A stretch of DNA of 62,413 nt from Streptomyces fildesensis (GCF_016107395.1 NZ_JAAIKO010000046.1:1-62413), one strand, 5' to 3'. Counted from the first letter of the stretch, positions 32,810 to 41,720 are shown. Translations and numbers: made by a program. The notes: a model not told the origin generated them from the sequence alone.

Positions 32810-32838
32810 AATATGTCACATGGCTTACGCGGTGCCAA
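32810..32838 (-). promoter_or_regulatory. Predicted leaderless promoter of the oxidase operon
   Basis: On the minus strand TTGGCA (32838-32833), a 17-base spacer and CATATT (32815-32810) place the transcription start at the GTG of the DAO gene. No ribosome binding site exists, which agrees with leaderless translation. Confidence 0.55.
32813..32821. promoter_or_regulatory. GntR-type operator of the oxidase operon
   Basis: This is a perfect ATGTCACAT palindrome (with one central base) overlapping the -10 box of the oxidase operon promoter. It is identical in type to the site at 29709-29717. Confidence 0.55.
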
Positions 32839-32876
32839 GGGACGCCGCGGGATCACGTCCGCGCACGCTTCCCGCG

Positions 32877-33275
32877 CTACGCCAGGACGGCGATCCCGTC
32901 GAGTTCCACCAGCGCTTCCTCGTCCCACAGCCGGACCACCCCGACGACCGCCATCGCCGGATAGTCGCGGCCCGCCAACGACCGCCACAACCGCCCGAGT
33001 TCGGCGGCGTGCTCCCGGTAGGCGGCGACGTCGGTGGTGTGGACGGTGATCCGGGCGAGGTCGGCGGGGCCGCCGCCCGCTGCGGCCAGCGCCGCCAGCA
33101 GATTGGTGAGCGCCAGCTCGAACTGGGCGGGCAGCGTGTCGCCGACGATCTTGCCCGCCTGGTCGAGGGCGGTCTGGCCGGCCAGGAAGACCATCGTGCG
33201 GCCGGTCGCGGTGACGGCGTGGCTGAAGCCGGTGGGCGGCGACAGCTCGCCCGGGTTGATGCGCCGCAGGCTCAT
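32877..33275 (-). CDS. RidA/YjgF-family imine deaminase
   Basis: This 132-residue trimer-forming protein of the Rid family hydrolyses enamine/imine intermediates. Visible are the N-terminal NPGELSPPTGFSHAV, VFLAGQTALDQAGKIVG and the C-terminal YPAMAVVGVVRLWDEEALVELDGIAV, which belongs to the less-studied Rid subgroups. The arginine typical of RidA near residue 105 reads VRLWDE here. The ATG overlaps the acyl-CoA dehydrogenase stop as ATGA, so both are coupled. In the anthranilate context it may release ammonia from an amino-substituted CoA intermediate. Confidence 0.87.
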   Translation of the reverse strand: MSLRRINPGELSPPTGFSHAVTATGRTMVFLAGQTALDQAGKIVGDTLPAQFELALTNLLAALAAAGGGPADLARITVHTTDVAAYREHAAELGRLWRSLAGRDYPAMAVVGVVRLWDEEALVELDGIAVLA

Positions 33276-34387
33276 CGGTACAGCTCCTTCGCGATGATGG
33301 TGCGCTGGACCTCGGTGGCACCTTCGTAGATACGCGGCGCCCGCACTTCACGGTAGAGGTGTTCGAGCAGATGGCCGCGTTCGAGGGCGCGGGCGCCATG
33401 GATCTGGACCGCGCGGTCCACGGCGAACTGCGCCGTCTCGGTCGCGTACAGCTTCGCCATCGCCGACCGCTTGGCGATATCCGGCGCCCCGCTGTCGTAC
33501 GCCTCCGCCGCGGCGTAGACGAGCAACCGTGCGGCCTCCGTGCGGGTCGCGGTCTCCGCCAGCGCGTGGGACACCGCCTGCAGATCCTTCAGCGGCCCGC
33601 CGAAGGCGGTGCGTCCGCCCGCGTGCTCGGTGGCGGCGTCGAGCGCGGCCTGCGCCATGCCGACGGCGAACGCCCCGACGCTGGGCCGGAACAGGTTCAG
33701 GGTGCCCATGGCGACCCGGAAGCCCCGGCCCGGCTCGCCCAGCAGATCGCCGGGGCCGACCGGGACGCCGTCGAAGGCGAGCCGCCCGATGGGGTGCGGG
33801 GAGAGCATGTCCAGATGCTCACCGGACAGCCCCGGCCGGTCGGCGGGGACGAGGAACGCCGTCACCCCGCGCGACCCCGCGCCGGGTGTGGTGCGGGCGA
33901 AGACTGTGTAGAAGTCGGCCTGCGGAGCGTTGGAGATCCAGCACTTCTCGCCGGTCAGCCGCCATCCCGTGCCGTCCGGCTCGGCGGCCAGCTCCAGCGC
34001 CGCCGCGTCGGAGCCGGCGGCGGGTTCGGTGAGCGCGAAGGCGGCGACGGCCCGGCCCGCCGTGACCTCCGGGATCCAGCGGGCGGCCAGCTCGGCGTTG
34101 TGCAGCACCGGGTGCGCGCCCAGTCCCTGCAGGGCGAGGGCCGTCTCGGCCTCGGTGCATTCACGGGCCAGCGATTCCCGCAGCAGGCACAGGTCCATCG
34201 CCGACACCTTGCCGCCGGGCGGGAAGACCCGTTCCAGCAGCCCGAGTTCGCCCAGTTCCGCGAGCAACGGGCGGTTGACCCGGCCGGGTTCGCCCGCCTC
34301 GGCCAGCGGCCGCAGCCGGCCCGCCGCGAGGGAACGGACCTCGGCGCACCACTTCAGCTGTTCCGGGTCGAGAGCGAACGCGGGCAT
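33272..34387 (-). CDS. Acyl-CoA dehydrogenase
   Basis: This 371-residue FAD enzyme oxidises a CoA thioester at alpha-beta. The family motif is AFALTEPAAGSDAAALEL, followed by GEKCWISNAPQADFYTVFART and a C-terminal IHGARALERGHLLEHLYREVRAPRIYEGATEVQRTIIA. That C-terminal stretch has the YEGATE catalytic-base region (the glutamate is present). The ATG at 34387 has GGAGG six bases upstream. It is divergent from the CoA ligase gene, with an operator between them. It probably acts on a reduced aromatic intermediate. Confidence 0.9.
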   Translation of the reverse strand: MPAFALDPEQLKWCAEVRSLAAGRLRPLAEAGEPGRVNRPLLAELGELGLLERVFPPGGKVSAMDLCLLRESLARECTEAETALALQGLGAHPVLHNAELAARWIPEVTAGRAVAAFALTEPAAGSDAAALELAAEPDGTGWRLTGEKCWISNAPQADFYTVFARTTPGAGSRGVTAFLVPADRPGLSGEHLDMLSPHPIGRLAFDGVPVGPGDLLGEPGRGFRVAMGTLNLFRPSVGAFAVGMAQAALDAATEHAGGRTAFGGPLKDLQAVSHALAETATRTEAARLLVYAAAEAYDSGAPDIAKRSAMAKLYATETAQFAVDRAVQIHGARALERGHLLEHLYREVRAPRIYEGATEVQRTIIAKELYR

Positions 34388-34416
34388 CCGGCGCCTCCAA
34401 GCGGTATCGCGTACCG

Positions 34417-34444
34417 TTGACTGTCGTCAGCAACACGTTACGCT
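34417..34444 (+). promoter_or_regulatory. Predicted ligase-operon promoter with TGAC-N4-GTCA operator
   Basis: TTGACT (34417-34422), a 16-base spacer and TACGCT (34439-34444) form a promoter for the CoA ligase. The palindrome TGAC-TGTC-GTCA (34418-34429) overlaps its -35 box. The same layout appears before the enoyl-CoA hydratase gene. Confidence 0.5.
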
Positions 34445-34485
34445 GAATTCGTCCGCTCTCAGGTGCCAACGAAGGCGGTACCGCC

Positions 34486-36105
34486 ATGGACCTGCTGCCA
34501 TCCGCCCACGTGGACACCTTCGCGCGGGACCATCTCCCGCCGCGCGACCAGTGGCCGGAACTCGCCTTCGAGCTGCCCGCGCTGCACTACCCCGACCGGC
34601 TCAACTGCGCGGCCGAGCTGCTGGCCGGCGGCAGCCCCGGCGCCCCCTGTGTGCGCACCCCCGGCGGCGAGGTCTGGTCCTACGAGGACCTGAACGCCAC
34701 CGCCGCGCGTATCGCGCACGTCCTGGCCGACGACCTCGGGGTGCGGCCCGGCAACCGGGTCCTGCTGCGCGGCCCGACCACCCCGTGGCTGGTGGCCTGC
34801 TGGTTCGCGGTGCTCAAGGCGGGTGCGGTGGCCGTGACCGTACTGGCCGCGCAGCGTTCAGGGGAGCTCGCGACGATCTGCGACATCGCGGCCGTCCGGC
34901 ACGCGCTGTGCGATCTGCGGTCGGTGGACGACCTGGCCAAGGCCGAGATCCCGGACCTGCGGATCACCACGTACGGCGGTGAGGCGCCCGAGGACCTGCT
35001 GCGCCGGGCCGCCGACAAGCCCGACCACTTCACCGACGTCGCCACCTCGTCGGACGATGTCGCGCTCATCGCCTTCACCTCGGGGACCACCGGCCGCCCC
35101 AAGGGCTGTATGCACTTCCACCGCGATGTCCTGGCCATCGCCGACACGTTCTCCGCCCAGGTGCTGCGCCCACGCGCCGACGACGTCTTCGCGGGCAGCC
35201 CGCCGCTCGGCTTCACCTTCGGCCTCGGCGGGCTGGTGATCTTCCCGATGCGGGCCGGGGCGTCCAGCGTGCTGCTGGAGCAGGCCGGACCGGAGCAGTT
35301 GCTGGCGGCCGTCGCCCGGCACCGGGTGAGCGTGCTGTTCACGGCGCCGACGGCGTACCGGGCGATGCTCGGTCACCTGAATGACGCAAGCAGCTCCGCC
35401 TCGTACGATGTCTCGTCGCTGCGGCGCTGCGTTTCGGCGGGTGAGAATCTGCCCGCGGCCACCTGGCAGGCGTGGCACGACCGCACCGGTCTGCGCATCA
35501 TCAACGGCATCGGCGCCACCGAGCTGCTGCACATCTTCATCTCCGCCGCCGACGACGCCATCCGCCCCGGCACCACGGGCCTGCCGGTGCCCGGCTACCG
35601 GGCGCGGATCGTCGACGCCGCCGGGGAGCCGGTCCCCGACGGCGAGCCGGGGCTGCTCGCGGTGCGCGGCCCGACGGGCTGCCGCTACCTCGCCGACGAG
35701 CGTCAGACCGTGTACGTGCAGGGCGGCTGGAACCTCACGGGAGACACCTATGTCCGTGAACCCGACGGCTACTTCCGCTATGTGGCCCGCGCCGACGACA
35801 TGATCATCTCGGCGGGCTACAACATCGCGGGCCCGGAGGTCGAGGAGGCGCTGCTGCGGCACCCCGACGTCAGTGAGGCGGCCGTCATCGGCGTCCCGGA
35901 CGAGGAGCGCGGCCAGATCGTCCGCGCCTTCGTCGTCCTGCGCGACGGCGTACCGCGCGGCACGGCCACGGTGGGGGCGCTGCGCGACTTCGCCAAGGGC
36001 GTGATCGTGCCCTACAAGTGCCCGCGCGACATCGTCTTCCTGGACGCCCTCCCCCGCACTCCCACCGGGAAACTGCAGCGCTTCCGGCTGCGCGACCTAG
36101 AGTGA
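34486..36105 (+). CDS. Benzoate/2-aminobenzoate-type CoA ligase
   Basis: This 539-residue AMP-forming ligase activates an aromatic acid with ATP and CoA. The P-loop-like A3 motif is IAFTSGTTGRPKGCMHFHRDV near residue 190, the A5 region is GIGATELLHIFIS, and the A8 region is YFRYVARADDMIISAGYNIAGPEVE. The catalytic lysine lies in LPRTPTGKLQRFRLRDLE at the end. GATELLH and ADDMIISAGYNI occur in the benzoate/2-aminobenzoate-CoA ligase branch. It forms an operon with paaX. Confidence 0.88.
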   Translation: MDLLPSAHVDTFARDHLPPRDQWPELAFELPALHYPDRLNCAAELLAGGSPGAPCVRTPGGEVWSYEDLNATAARIAHVLADDLGVRPGNRVLLRGPTTPWLVACWFAVLKAGAVAVTVLAAQRSGELATICDIAAVRHALCDLRSVDDLAKAEIPDLRITTYGGEAPEDLLRRAADKPDHFTDVATSSDDVALIAFTSGTTGRPKGCMHFHRDVLAIADTFSAQVLRPRADDVFAGSPPLGFTFGLGGLVIFPMRAGASSVLLEQAGPEQLLAAVARHRVSVLFTAPTAYRAMLGHLNDASSSASYDVSSLRRCVSAGENLPAATWQAWHDRTGLRIINGIGATELLHIFISAADDAIRPGTTGLPVPGYRARIVDAAGEPVPDGEPGLLAVRGPTGCRYLADERQTVYVQGGWNLTGDTYVREPDGYFRYVARADDMIISAGYNIAGPEVEEALLRHPDVSEAAVIGVPDEERGQIVRAFVVLRDGVPRGTATVGALRDFAKGVIVPYKCPRDIVFLDALPRTPTGKLQRFRLRDLE

Positions 36106-36109
36106 TCAT

Positions 36110-36949
36110 GTGACCGAGCACACCCCCAGTTCGCTGATCGTGACCTTCTTCGGCGCCTACGGGCGCGCCGAACTGGACGGCCGGGTACCGGTCGCCGCCC
36201 TCATCCGGCTGATGGGCGCGGTGGACGTCGACCCGCAGTCGGTCCGCTCGGCCGTCTCCCGGCTCAAGCGGCGCGAGCTGCTGGTCCCGGACCGTGTCGG
36301 CGGCGCCGCCGCGTACGCGCTCTCCGACGACGCCCGCCAGCTCCTCGCCGACGGCGACCGCCGCATCTACGGCGGCCCCGGCTCTGCCGAAGGCGACGGC
36401 AACAGCGACGGCGACGGCTCCTGGGTGCTCGCCGTCTTCTCCGTCCCCGAGACCGAGCGCCACAAGCGCCATCTGCTGCGCTCCCGGCTGGCCCGGCTCG
36501 GCTTCGGCAGCGCGGCGCCCGGCGTCTGGATAGCCCCGGCCCACGTCCAGGAGGAGGCCCGCCACACCCTGCGCCGCCTCGAACTCGACTCCTACGTGGA
36601 CCTCTTCCACGGCACGCACCTCGGCTTCGAACCGACCGCCACCGCCGTCCGCCGCTGGTGGGACCTCGACGCCATCGCGAAGCTCCACCGCACCTTCCTC
36701 GACGCCCACGAGCCGGTGCTCGACCGCTGGTCCCGGCGTCCCGACGTACCCCCGCGCGACGCCTTTCCCGACTACCTCCGCGCCCTCGACTCCTGGCGCC
36801 AACTCCCCTACGCCGACCCCGGCCTCCCCACCGCCCTGCTGCCCCCCGACTGGCCGGGCGCCCGCGCCTCCCAGGTCTTCACCGAACTGCACCAACGCCT
36901 GCACGCAGCAGGTGCCGCCTTCGTCCGCGCGGCTCCCGGGCCCGCCTGA
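36110..36949 (+). CDS. PaaX-family transcriptional repressor
   Basis: This 279-residue regulator has an N-terminal winged helix (SLIVTFFGAYGRAELDGRVPVAALIRLMGAVDVDPQSVRSAVSRLKRRELLV) and the central PaaX stretch WVLAVFSVPETERHKRHLLRSRLARLGFGSAAPGVWIAP. Family members repress aromatic CoA pathways and are released by an aryl-CoA. GTG start, five bases after the ligase stop, so cotranscribed. It is the likely reader of the TGAC-N4-GTCA sites, which is inference. Confidence 0.9.
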   Translation: MTEHTPSSLIVTFFGAYGRAELDGRVPVAALIRLMGAVDVDPQSVRSAVSRLKRRELLVPDRVGGAAAYALSDDARQLLADGDRRIYGGPGSAEGDGNSDGDGSWVLAVFSVPETERHKRHLLRSRLARLGFGSAAPGVWIAPAHVQEEARHTLRRLELDSYVDLFHGTHLGFEPTATAVRRWWDLDAIAKLHRTFLDAHEPVLDRWSRRPDVPPRDAFPDYLRALDSWRQLPYADPGLPTALLPPDWPGARASQVFTELHQRLHAAGAAFVRAAPGPA

Positions 36950-36993
36950 GCGGGCCGGGGAACCGTCGGGTACCGCACACCGTCTCCCGCCCC

Positions 36994-37428
36994 ATGCGGA
37001 CACCTTCACCACCCGGCAGGTTCACGCCCTTCGGCTCCCGCCACCGCATGGCGGCCTGGGCACTCGCGGGAATCCACGGTGCGCTCGCCGGCTTTCTCGC
37101 CGCCTACCTGGTCCTGCTGGCCCCGGTCTCGTGCCATGCCGGGACGGGCCCGGGTCCCGACCTCCTGCGGCTGTTCGTCCACACCCCGGCGATCCTGATC
37201 GCGGCCGTCGCGACCGCGCTCGGCACCTTCGCCCTGGCGGTGCGCATCACCCTCTCCGCGCCCCTGGCCGTCCGGCTGACCGTGCCGCCCTTGCTGCTCT
37301 GCACGGCGCTCGCGCTGCTCGTCTGGGCCGACTTCGCGTGGTTCGGAGCGGTCGCCGGGGTACCCAACCCCGGGCTCTGCCCCGCGGACAACGTCCCTCC
37401 GTGGTGGCCGCACTGGATACCGGCCTGA
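36994..37428 (+). CDS. Small integral membrane protein
   Basis: This 144-residue protein has about three hydrophobic helices (WALAGIHGALAGFLAAYLVLL, IAAVATALGTFALAV and LTVPPLLLCTALALLVWADF). Two cysteines lie in predicted outside loops (SCHAGTG and GLCPADN), and the end is tryptophan-rich, PPWWPHWIPA. No family is recognised and no ribosome binding site is clear, so the ATG at 36994 is provisional. It follows paaX by 44 bases on the same strand, but nothing links it to the pathway. Confidence 0.55.
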   Translation: MRTPSPPGRFTPFGSRHRMAAWALAGIHGALAGFLAAYLVLLAPVSCHAGTGPGPDLLRLFVHTPAILIAAVATALGTFALAVRITLSAPLAVRLTVPPLLLCTALALLVWADFAWFGAVAGVPNPGLCPADNVPPWWPHWIPA

Positions 37429-37535
37429 GCGCGGGTGCCGGGGCAGGTGATGTCGGCGCCGTCGGCGTATCCATGCCGTGCGCAGCGCCGATGGCTGACC
37501 GTGCCACCCCTCATCGACGGGTGCATGATGAAGGC

Positions 37536-37934
37536 ATGAGCGACCGCGACGATTTCCTGGCGTGGGTGAAGACCGACCTGTACGAGGCGGAACGTGCGCT
37601 GCACAACGGCGATCCGGCTCCCCGCCGGGCGCTCTGGTCACGCAACGAGCCCGTCAGCGTCCTGGGGGCGTGGCGCAATGCCAACGGTCAGCAGGAGATC
37701 GACCAGCTCTTCAGCTCCCTCGGGAAGAGCTTCTCCGACTGCACTTCGTACGTGTTCGAGCTGCAGGCGTACGACGTTCTGGGCGACATGGCCTACACGG
37801 TGGGTCTCGAGCACACGTCCGCCTCCGTCGACGGACAGCCGCGCACCTACACGTTGCGTGCCACCCAGGTGTACCGCCGCGAGGACGGCGAGTGGCGGGT
37901 GGCCCATCGGCACGGCGACACCGTGACCGAGTGA
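37536..37934 (+). CDS. SnoaL/NTF2-like protein
   Basis: This 132-residue protein of the SnoaL-like/DUF4440 cone fold is recognised from DLYEAERALHNGDPAPRRALWSRNEPVSVLGAWRNANGQ and a C-terminal RATQVYRREDGEWRVAHRHGD. The pattern, a helix, an acidic-tryptophan strand and a closing WRVAHRHxD, is typical. It may be an isomerase, hydrolase or binding protein; active-site residues are not conserved enough to say. The ATG at 37536 is closest to homology; a GTG at 37521 is possible. Confidence 0.75.
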   Translation: MSDRDDFLAWVKTDLYEAERALHNGDPAPRRALWSRNEPVSVLGAWRNANGQQEIDQLFSSLGKSFSDCTSYVFELQAYDVLGDMAYTVGLEHTSASVDGQPRTYTLRATQVYRREDGEWRVAHRHGDTVTE

Positions 37935-37955
37935 CGGCCGGGTGACGTTCGCGGG

Positions 37956-37998
37956 CCGAGCGCGGTACCCGGCCGGGGAGGCCGGGTACCGCGCTCGG
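37956..37998. terminator. Bidirectional terminator
   Basis: A perfect 19-bp stem (37956-37974 with 37980-37998) around a GGGGA loop lies between the convergent SnoaL-like and beta-lactamase-like genes. Confidence 0.8.
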
Positions 37999-38024
37999 TC
38001 ATGACTGCGGAGAGTGCGGCGCGG

Positions 38025-39338
38025 TCAGCCCTCGGCCGGGAGCTCGTAGACGTTCTTCGGGGTGATGATCGAGGTGATCGCCTTCGCGAAGAGCGTGCTC
38101 GGCTCGAAGCCGTCGTGCAGGATGTCGGTGTTGAGCAGGATCACCATGGTGGCGTCCTGCTTCGGCAGGTACATCGTCACGCTCTCGTAGCCCGGCAGCG
38201 AGCCGTTGTGCCCGATCCAGCCATGGGTGTTGAAGAGGCCCAGGCCGTACGCGGCACCGTCGAACCCGGGTACCGGGATGAACTTCTCCCGCTGCGCCTG
38301 GGTGGCCGGGGTGAGCAGCGTGCCGGTGGCGACCACCTTCGCCCAGTGGTGCAGGTCGTGCAGGTCGGAGATGATCGAGCCGGCCGCCCACCCCCAGCTC
38401 GGGTTCCAGTTCGTCGCGTCCTCGACATCACCGGTCAGCGTCTGGTTCGTGTACCCGTGCGCGTGCGGCGACGGGAACTCGGCGCCCTTCGGGAGGAACG
38501 TGTGGTTCAGGTGGGCCGGCCCGGTGACGCGCTTCTGGATGAACTCGGCGAGCGGCATCCTGCCGAGCTTCTCCACGAGCAGACCGAGCAGGATGTAGTT
38601 GGTGTTGGAGTACTGGAACTCCGTACCCGGGGGGAAGACGTTCGGGTTGCTGAAGGCGTAGGCCAGCAGTTCCTTCGGGGTGAACTGCCGGGTCGGGTCG
38701 CTGAACAGCGCCTGGGCGAAGTCCGGGTCGGCGCTGTACGAGAACAGGCCGCTGCGCATCTCCAGCATCTGGCGGACGGTGATGTGCTCGCCGTCGGGCA
38801 CGCCGTGGAGGTAGGTGGAGATCGGCTTGTCCAGTTTGACCAGCCCCTGGTCGACCAGCTCCAGGACGGCCGTGGCGGTGAAGGTCTTGGTCTCGCTGCC
38901 GATCCGCATGTTGAGGTCGGGCTTCATCGGCGCGCCGGTCGCCTTGTCGGCCACCCCCGTCGACCGGATGTAGCTGCCACGGCCGGGCAGCCACAGACCG
39001 ACGGTCACGCCGGGGACGCGGGCCTCCTTGCGCACGTCCTCGATCGCCTTGTTGAGGCGGGCCACGAGCTTGGGGTCCAGGCCTTGCGGCGGGCAGTCGT
39101 CGGCAGACGGGTCGACGGCGGTGACCGCGGCCGTGGGCGGGGCGGCCTGGGCCGCGGACGACGTCAGGGTGAGCGGGACCAGGGTGGAGAGGGCGAGGAG
39201 GGCGGTGGCGAGTCGGCGGGTGGGGGCACGACGCGTGGCGGGATGCCTCTTCCAGAGGTGAGGGGACCCTGCGAGGCCAAGATGACTTATCGCACCGGCC
39301 GGGACCCCGCGCCCACGGTCACCACCCGGCAAGTCCAC
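38025..39338 (-). CDS. Secreted serine hydrolase, class C beta-lactamase/D-peptidase-like
   Basis: This is an exported penicillin-binding-fold hydrolase. The signal peptide ends LATALLALSTLVPLTLTSSAAQA. The active-site motifs are all visible: SxxK as MRIGSETKTFTATA, YxN as FQYSNTNYILLG, and the third motif as HNG in GWIGHNGSLPGYES. This fits D-alanyl-D-alanine carboxypeptidases and esterases of the family better than true beta-lactamases. The start is uncertain: no good ATG or ribosome binding site lies near the signal peptide, and the frame stays open to 39383. It could contain a sequence change at the 5' end. Confidence 0.82.
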   Translation of the reverse strand: MDLPGGDRGRGVPAGAISHLGLAGSPHLWKRHPATRRAPTRRLATALLALSTLVPLTLTSSAAQAAPPTAAVTAVDPSADDCPPQGLDPKLVARLNKAIEDVRKEARVPGVTVGLWLPGRGSYIRSTGVADKATGAPMKPDLNMRIGSETKTFTATAVLELVDQGLVKLDKPISTYLHGVPDGEHITVRQMLEMRSGLFSYSADPDFAQALFSDPTRQFTPKELLAYAFSNPNVFPPGTEFQYSNTNYILLGLLVEKLGRMPLAEFIQKRVTGPAHLNHTFLPKGAEFPSPHAHGYTNQTLTGDVEDATNWNPSWGWAAGSIISDLHDLHHWAKVVATGTLLTPATQAQREKFIPVPGFDGAAYGLGLFNTHGWIGHNGSLPGYESVTMYLPKQDATMVILLNTDILHDGFEPSTLFAKAITSIITPKNVYELPAEG

Positions 39339-39398
39339 CCGTACGGCCCCGGGGCCCGGCCTCCTGCGGTGGTCCGTCCGCACCGCTCGTTGATCAAC

Positions 39399-39475
39399 GC
39401 ACCTGGAGTGTGAGGGGCGGCTGATGCACCTGGCGTGTGAGCCTCGGCTGATGCGGCTAGAGCGTGAGCCGGGGC
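39399..39475. repeat. 27-bp direct repeats over the monooxygenase/reductase stop codon
   Basis: Two 27-base units (39399-39425 and 39426-39452) of the form GCACCTGG(A/C)GTGTGAG...GGCTGAT are followed by a third degenerate one. The third covers the stop codon of the downstream-reading aminobenzoyl-CoA enzyme at 39457-39459. Confidence 0.65.
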
Positions 39476-41718
39476 TTCGGGGCGTCCGTGCGGCCGCTCG
39501 GGGGGCGGCGGCTGCCTGCCGCGTACTGCTGCGGCCAGGGGGCGGCCGGGCCGCGGTAGTTCTGTTCGGCTGCGGCGTGCAGGGTCCAGTTCGGGTCGTA
39601 GAGGTGGGGGCGGGCCAGCGCGCAGAGGTCGGTGCGGCCGGCCAGGAGGAGGGAGTTGACGTCGTCCCAGGAGGAGATGGCGCCGACGGTGATGACGGGG
39701 ACGCCGAGCTCGTTGCGGATGCGGTCGGCGAACGGGGTCTGGTACGAGCGGCCGTACTGAGGGCGCTCGTCGGCGACGACCTGGCCGGTGGAGACGTCGA
39801 TGGCGTCGGCTCCGTGGGCCGCGAAGGCGCGGGCGATGGCGACGGCGTCGTCCTCGGTGGTGCCGCCCGGCGCCCAGTCGGTCGCGGAGATACGGACGGT
39901 CATCGGGCGGTCCTGCGGCCAGACGGCCCGGACCGCGTCGAAGACCTCCAGCGGGTAGCGGAGCCGCCCGTCGAGGTCGCCGCCGTAGGCGTCGGTGCGG
40001 TGGTTGGTGAGCGGGGAGAGGAAGGACGAAAGCAGATAGCCGTGCGCGCAGTGCAGTTCCAGCAGGTCGAAGCCGGCGCGGGCGCCGCGCGCGGCGGCCG
40101 CCGTGAACTCCTCGCGGACGGCGGCGAGACCGGCCGAGTCGAGCTCGCCCGGCACCTGGTTGACGCCCGGCCGGTAGGACAGCGGGGAGGGGGCGACGAG
40201 CGGCCAGTTCCCGTCCGGGAGCGGTTCGTCCATGCCCTCCCACATGAGGCGGGTGGAGCCCTTGCGCCCGCTGTGGCCGAGTTGCAGGCCGATGGCGGCG
40301 GACGACTGCGTGTGGGCGAAGTCGGTGACGCGCCGCCAGGCCGTCTCGTGCTCGTCGGTGTACAGGCCGGCGCAGCCGGGGGTGATGCGGCCGTTCGGGC
40401 TGACGCACACCATCTCGGTCATGACGAGGCCGGCGCCGCCGAGTGCCCGCGCGCCGAGGTGCACGAGGTGGAAGTCGCCAGGGGTGCCGTCCACGGCCGA
40501 GTACAGGTCCATCGGCGAGACGACGACGCGGTTGCGCAGGGTCAGTGCGCCGAGCCGGAAGGGGGTGAACATCGGCGGGGTTGCGGGTTCGGTGCCGAAG
40601 TCCCGTTCCACGGCGTCGGTGAAGCCCCGGTCGCGCAGCCGCAGATTGTCATGGGTGACGCGGCGGCTGCGGGTGAGGAGGTTGAAGGCGAACTGCAGCG
40701 GCGGCTGTCCGGTGTACTGCGCGACCTGCTCGAACCATTCGAGGCTGGCGCGGGCCGCGCGCTGGGTGCTTTCGACGACGGGTCTGCGCTCGGTTTCGTA
40801 CGCCGTCAGCGCGGCCGGCACGTCCGGCTGCTCCTGCAGGCAGGCGGCGAGCGCGAGCGCGTCCTCCATGGCGAGTTTGGTGCCTGAGCCGATGGAGAAG
40901 TGCGCGGTGTGGGCGGCGTCGCCGATCAGTACGGTCCGCTCATGCCACCACCGCTCGTTGACGACGGTGGTGAACGCGCCCCAGCGCGAGCGGTTGCCGT
41001 GCAGCGCGTGGCCGTCCAGGCAGCCGGCGAAGAGCTTCTCGCAGCGGGCGATCGACTCCGCCTCGTCGAGCCGGTCGAACCCCGCGCGCAGCCAGACGTC
41101 CTCCCGCATCTCGACGATGAACGTGCTGGCGCCCTCGCGGTACGGATACGCGTGCCCCTGCATGACGCCGTACTCGGTCTCGGCGATCTCGAATCGGAAG
41201 GCGTTCAGGGGGAGGTCGCTGCCGAGCCAGATGTAGCGGCAGCGGTGGCCGGTGAGCCGCGGCCGGAAGACATCGGCGTGCGAGGCGCGGGTGGTGCTGT
41301 TGGCACCGTCGGCGGCGATGACGAGGTCGTGGGTCGCGGCGAGCTCCACGGCGGCGGGGCCGGTCTCGCGCAGCCGCAGCTCGACGCCGAGGTCACGGCA
41401 CCGCTGGTGCAGGATCGTCAGCAGCCGGCGCCGGTCGAGGGCGGCGAAGCCGTGCCCGCCGGAGGTGACCACCTCGCCGCGGAAGTGCACGTCGATGTCG
41501 TCCCAGCGGGTGAACTCCGCCTGCAGGGCGCGGAAGACGACCGGGTCCGCGTGCTCGATGCCGCCGAGCGTCTCGTCGGACAGGACGACGCCGAAGCCGA
41601 AGGTGTCGTCGGGGGCGCCGCGTTCCCAGACGGTGATGTCGCGCGCGGGGTCGAGGCGCTTGAGCAGGGCGGCCGCGTACAGGCCGCCGGGGCCGCCGCC
41701 GATGACCGCGATCCGCAT
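39457..41718 (-). CDS. Two-domain aminobenzoyl-CoA monooxygenase/reductase (salicylyl-CoA 5-hydroxylase-like)
   Basis: This 753-residue fusion has an N-terminal class A flavin monooxygenase and a C-terminal old-yellow-enzyme domain. The first has MRIAVIGGGPGGLYAAALL and the FAD motif VLIGDAAHTAHFSIGSGTKLAMEDALA near residue 265. The second starts near residue 390 (FTPFRLGALTLRNRVVVSPM) and has LLELHCAHGYLLSSFLSPL and a typical RSYQTPFADRIR end. This architecture is that of 2-aminobenzoyl-CoA monooxygenase/reductase of the aerobic CoA-dependent anthranilate pathway, which hydroxylates and then reduces the ring. Salicylyl-CoA is the alternative substrate. It starts two bases after the enoyl-CoA hydratase stop. 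Confidence 0.9.
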   Translation of the reverse strand: MRIAVIGGGPGGLYAAALLKRLDPARDITVWERGAPDDTFGFGVVLSDETLGGIEHADPVVFRALQAEFTRWDDIDVHFRGEVVTSGGHGFAALDRRRLLTILHQRCRDLGVELRLRETGPAAVELAATHDLVIAADGANSTTRASHADVFRPRLTGHRCRYIWLGSDLPLNAFRFEIAETEYGVMQGHAYPYREGASTFIVEMREDVWLRAGFDRLDEAESIARCEKLFAGCLDGHALHGNRSRWGAFTTVVNERWWHERTVLIGDAAHTAHFSIGSGTKLAMEDALALAACLQEQPDVPAALTAYETERRPVVESTQRAARASLEWFEQVAQYTGQPPLQFAFNLLTRSRRVTHDNLRLRDRGFTDAVERDFGTEPATPPMFTPFRLGALTLRNRVVVSPMDLYSAVDGTPGDFHLVHLGARALGGAGLVMTEMVCVSPNGRITPGCAGLYTDEHETAWRRVTDFAHTQSSAAIGLQLGHSGRKGSTRLMWEGMDEPLPDGNWPLVAPSPLSYRPGVNQVPGELDSAGLAAVREEFTAAAARGARAGFDLLELHCAHGYLLSSFLSPLTNHRTDAYGGDLDGRLRYPLEVFDAVRAVWPQDRPMTVRISATDWAPGGTTEDDAVAIARAFAAHGADAIDVSTGQVVADERPQYGRSYQTPFADRIRNELGVPVITVGAISSWDDVNSLLLAGRTDLCALARPHLYDPNWTLHAAAEQNYRGPAAPWPQQYAAGSRRPPSGRTDAPKPRLTL

Positions 41719-41720
41719 GG

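Noticed and set aside
36105..36116. ATGTGACC string at the ligase-paaX joint resembling the GntR site
   Set aside because: It is formed by the paaX start region itself (ATG TGA CCG), is not palindromic, and belongs to another pathway.
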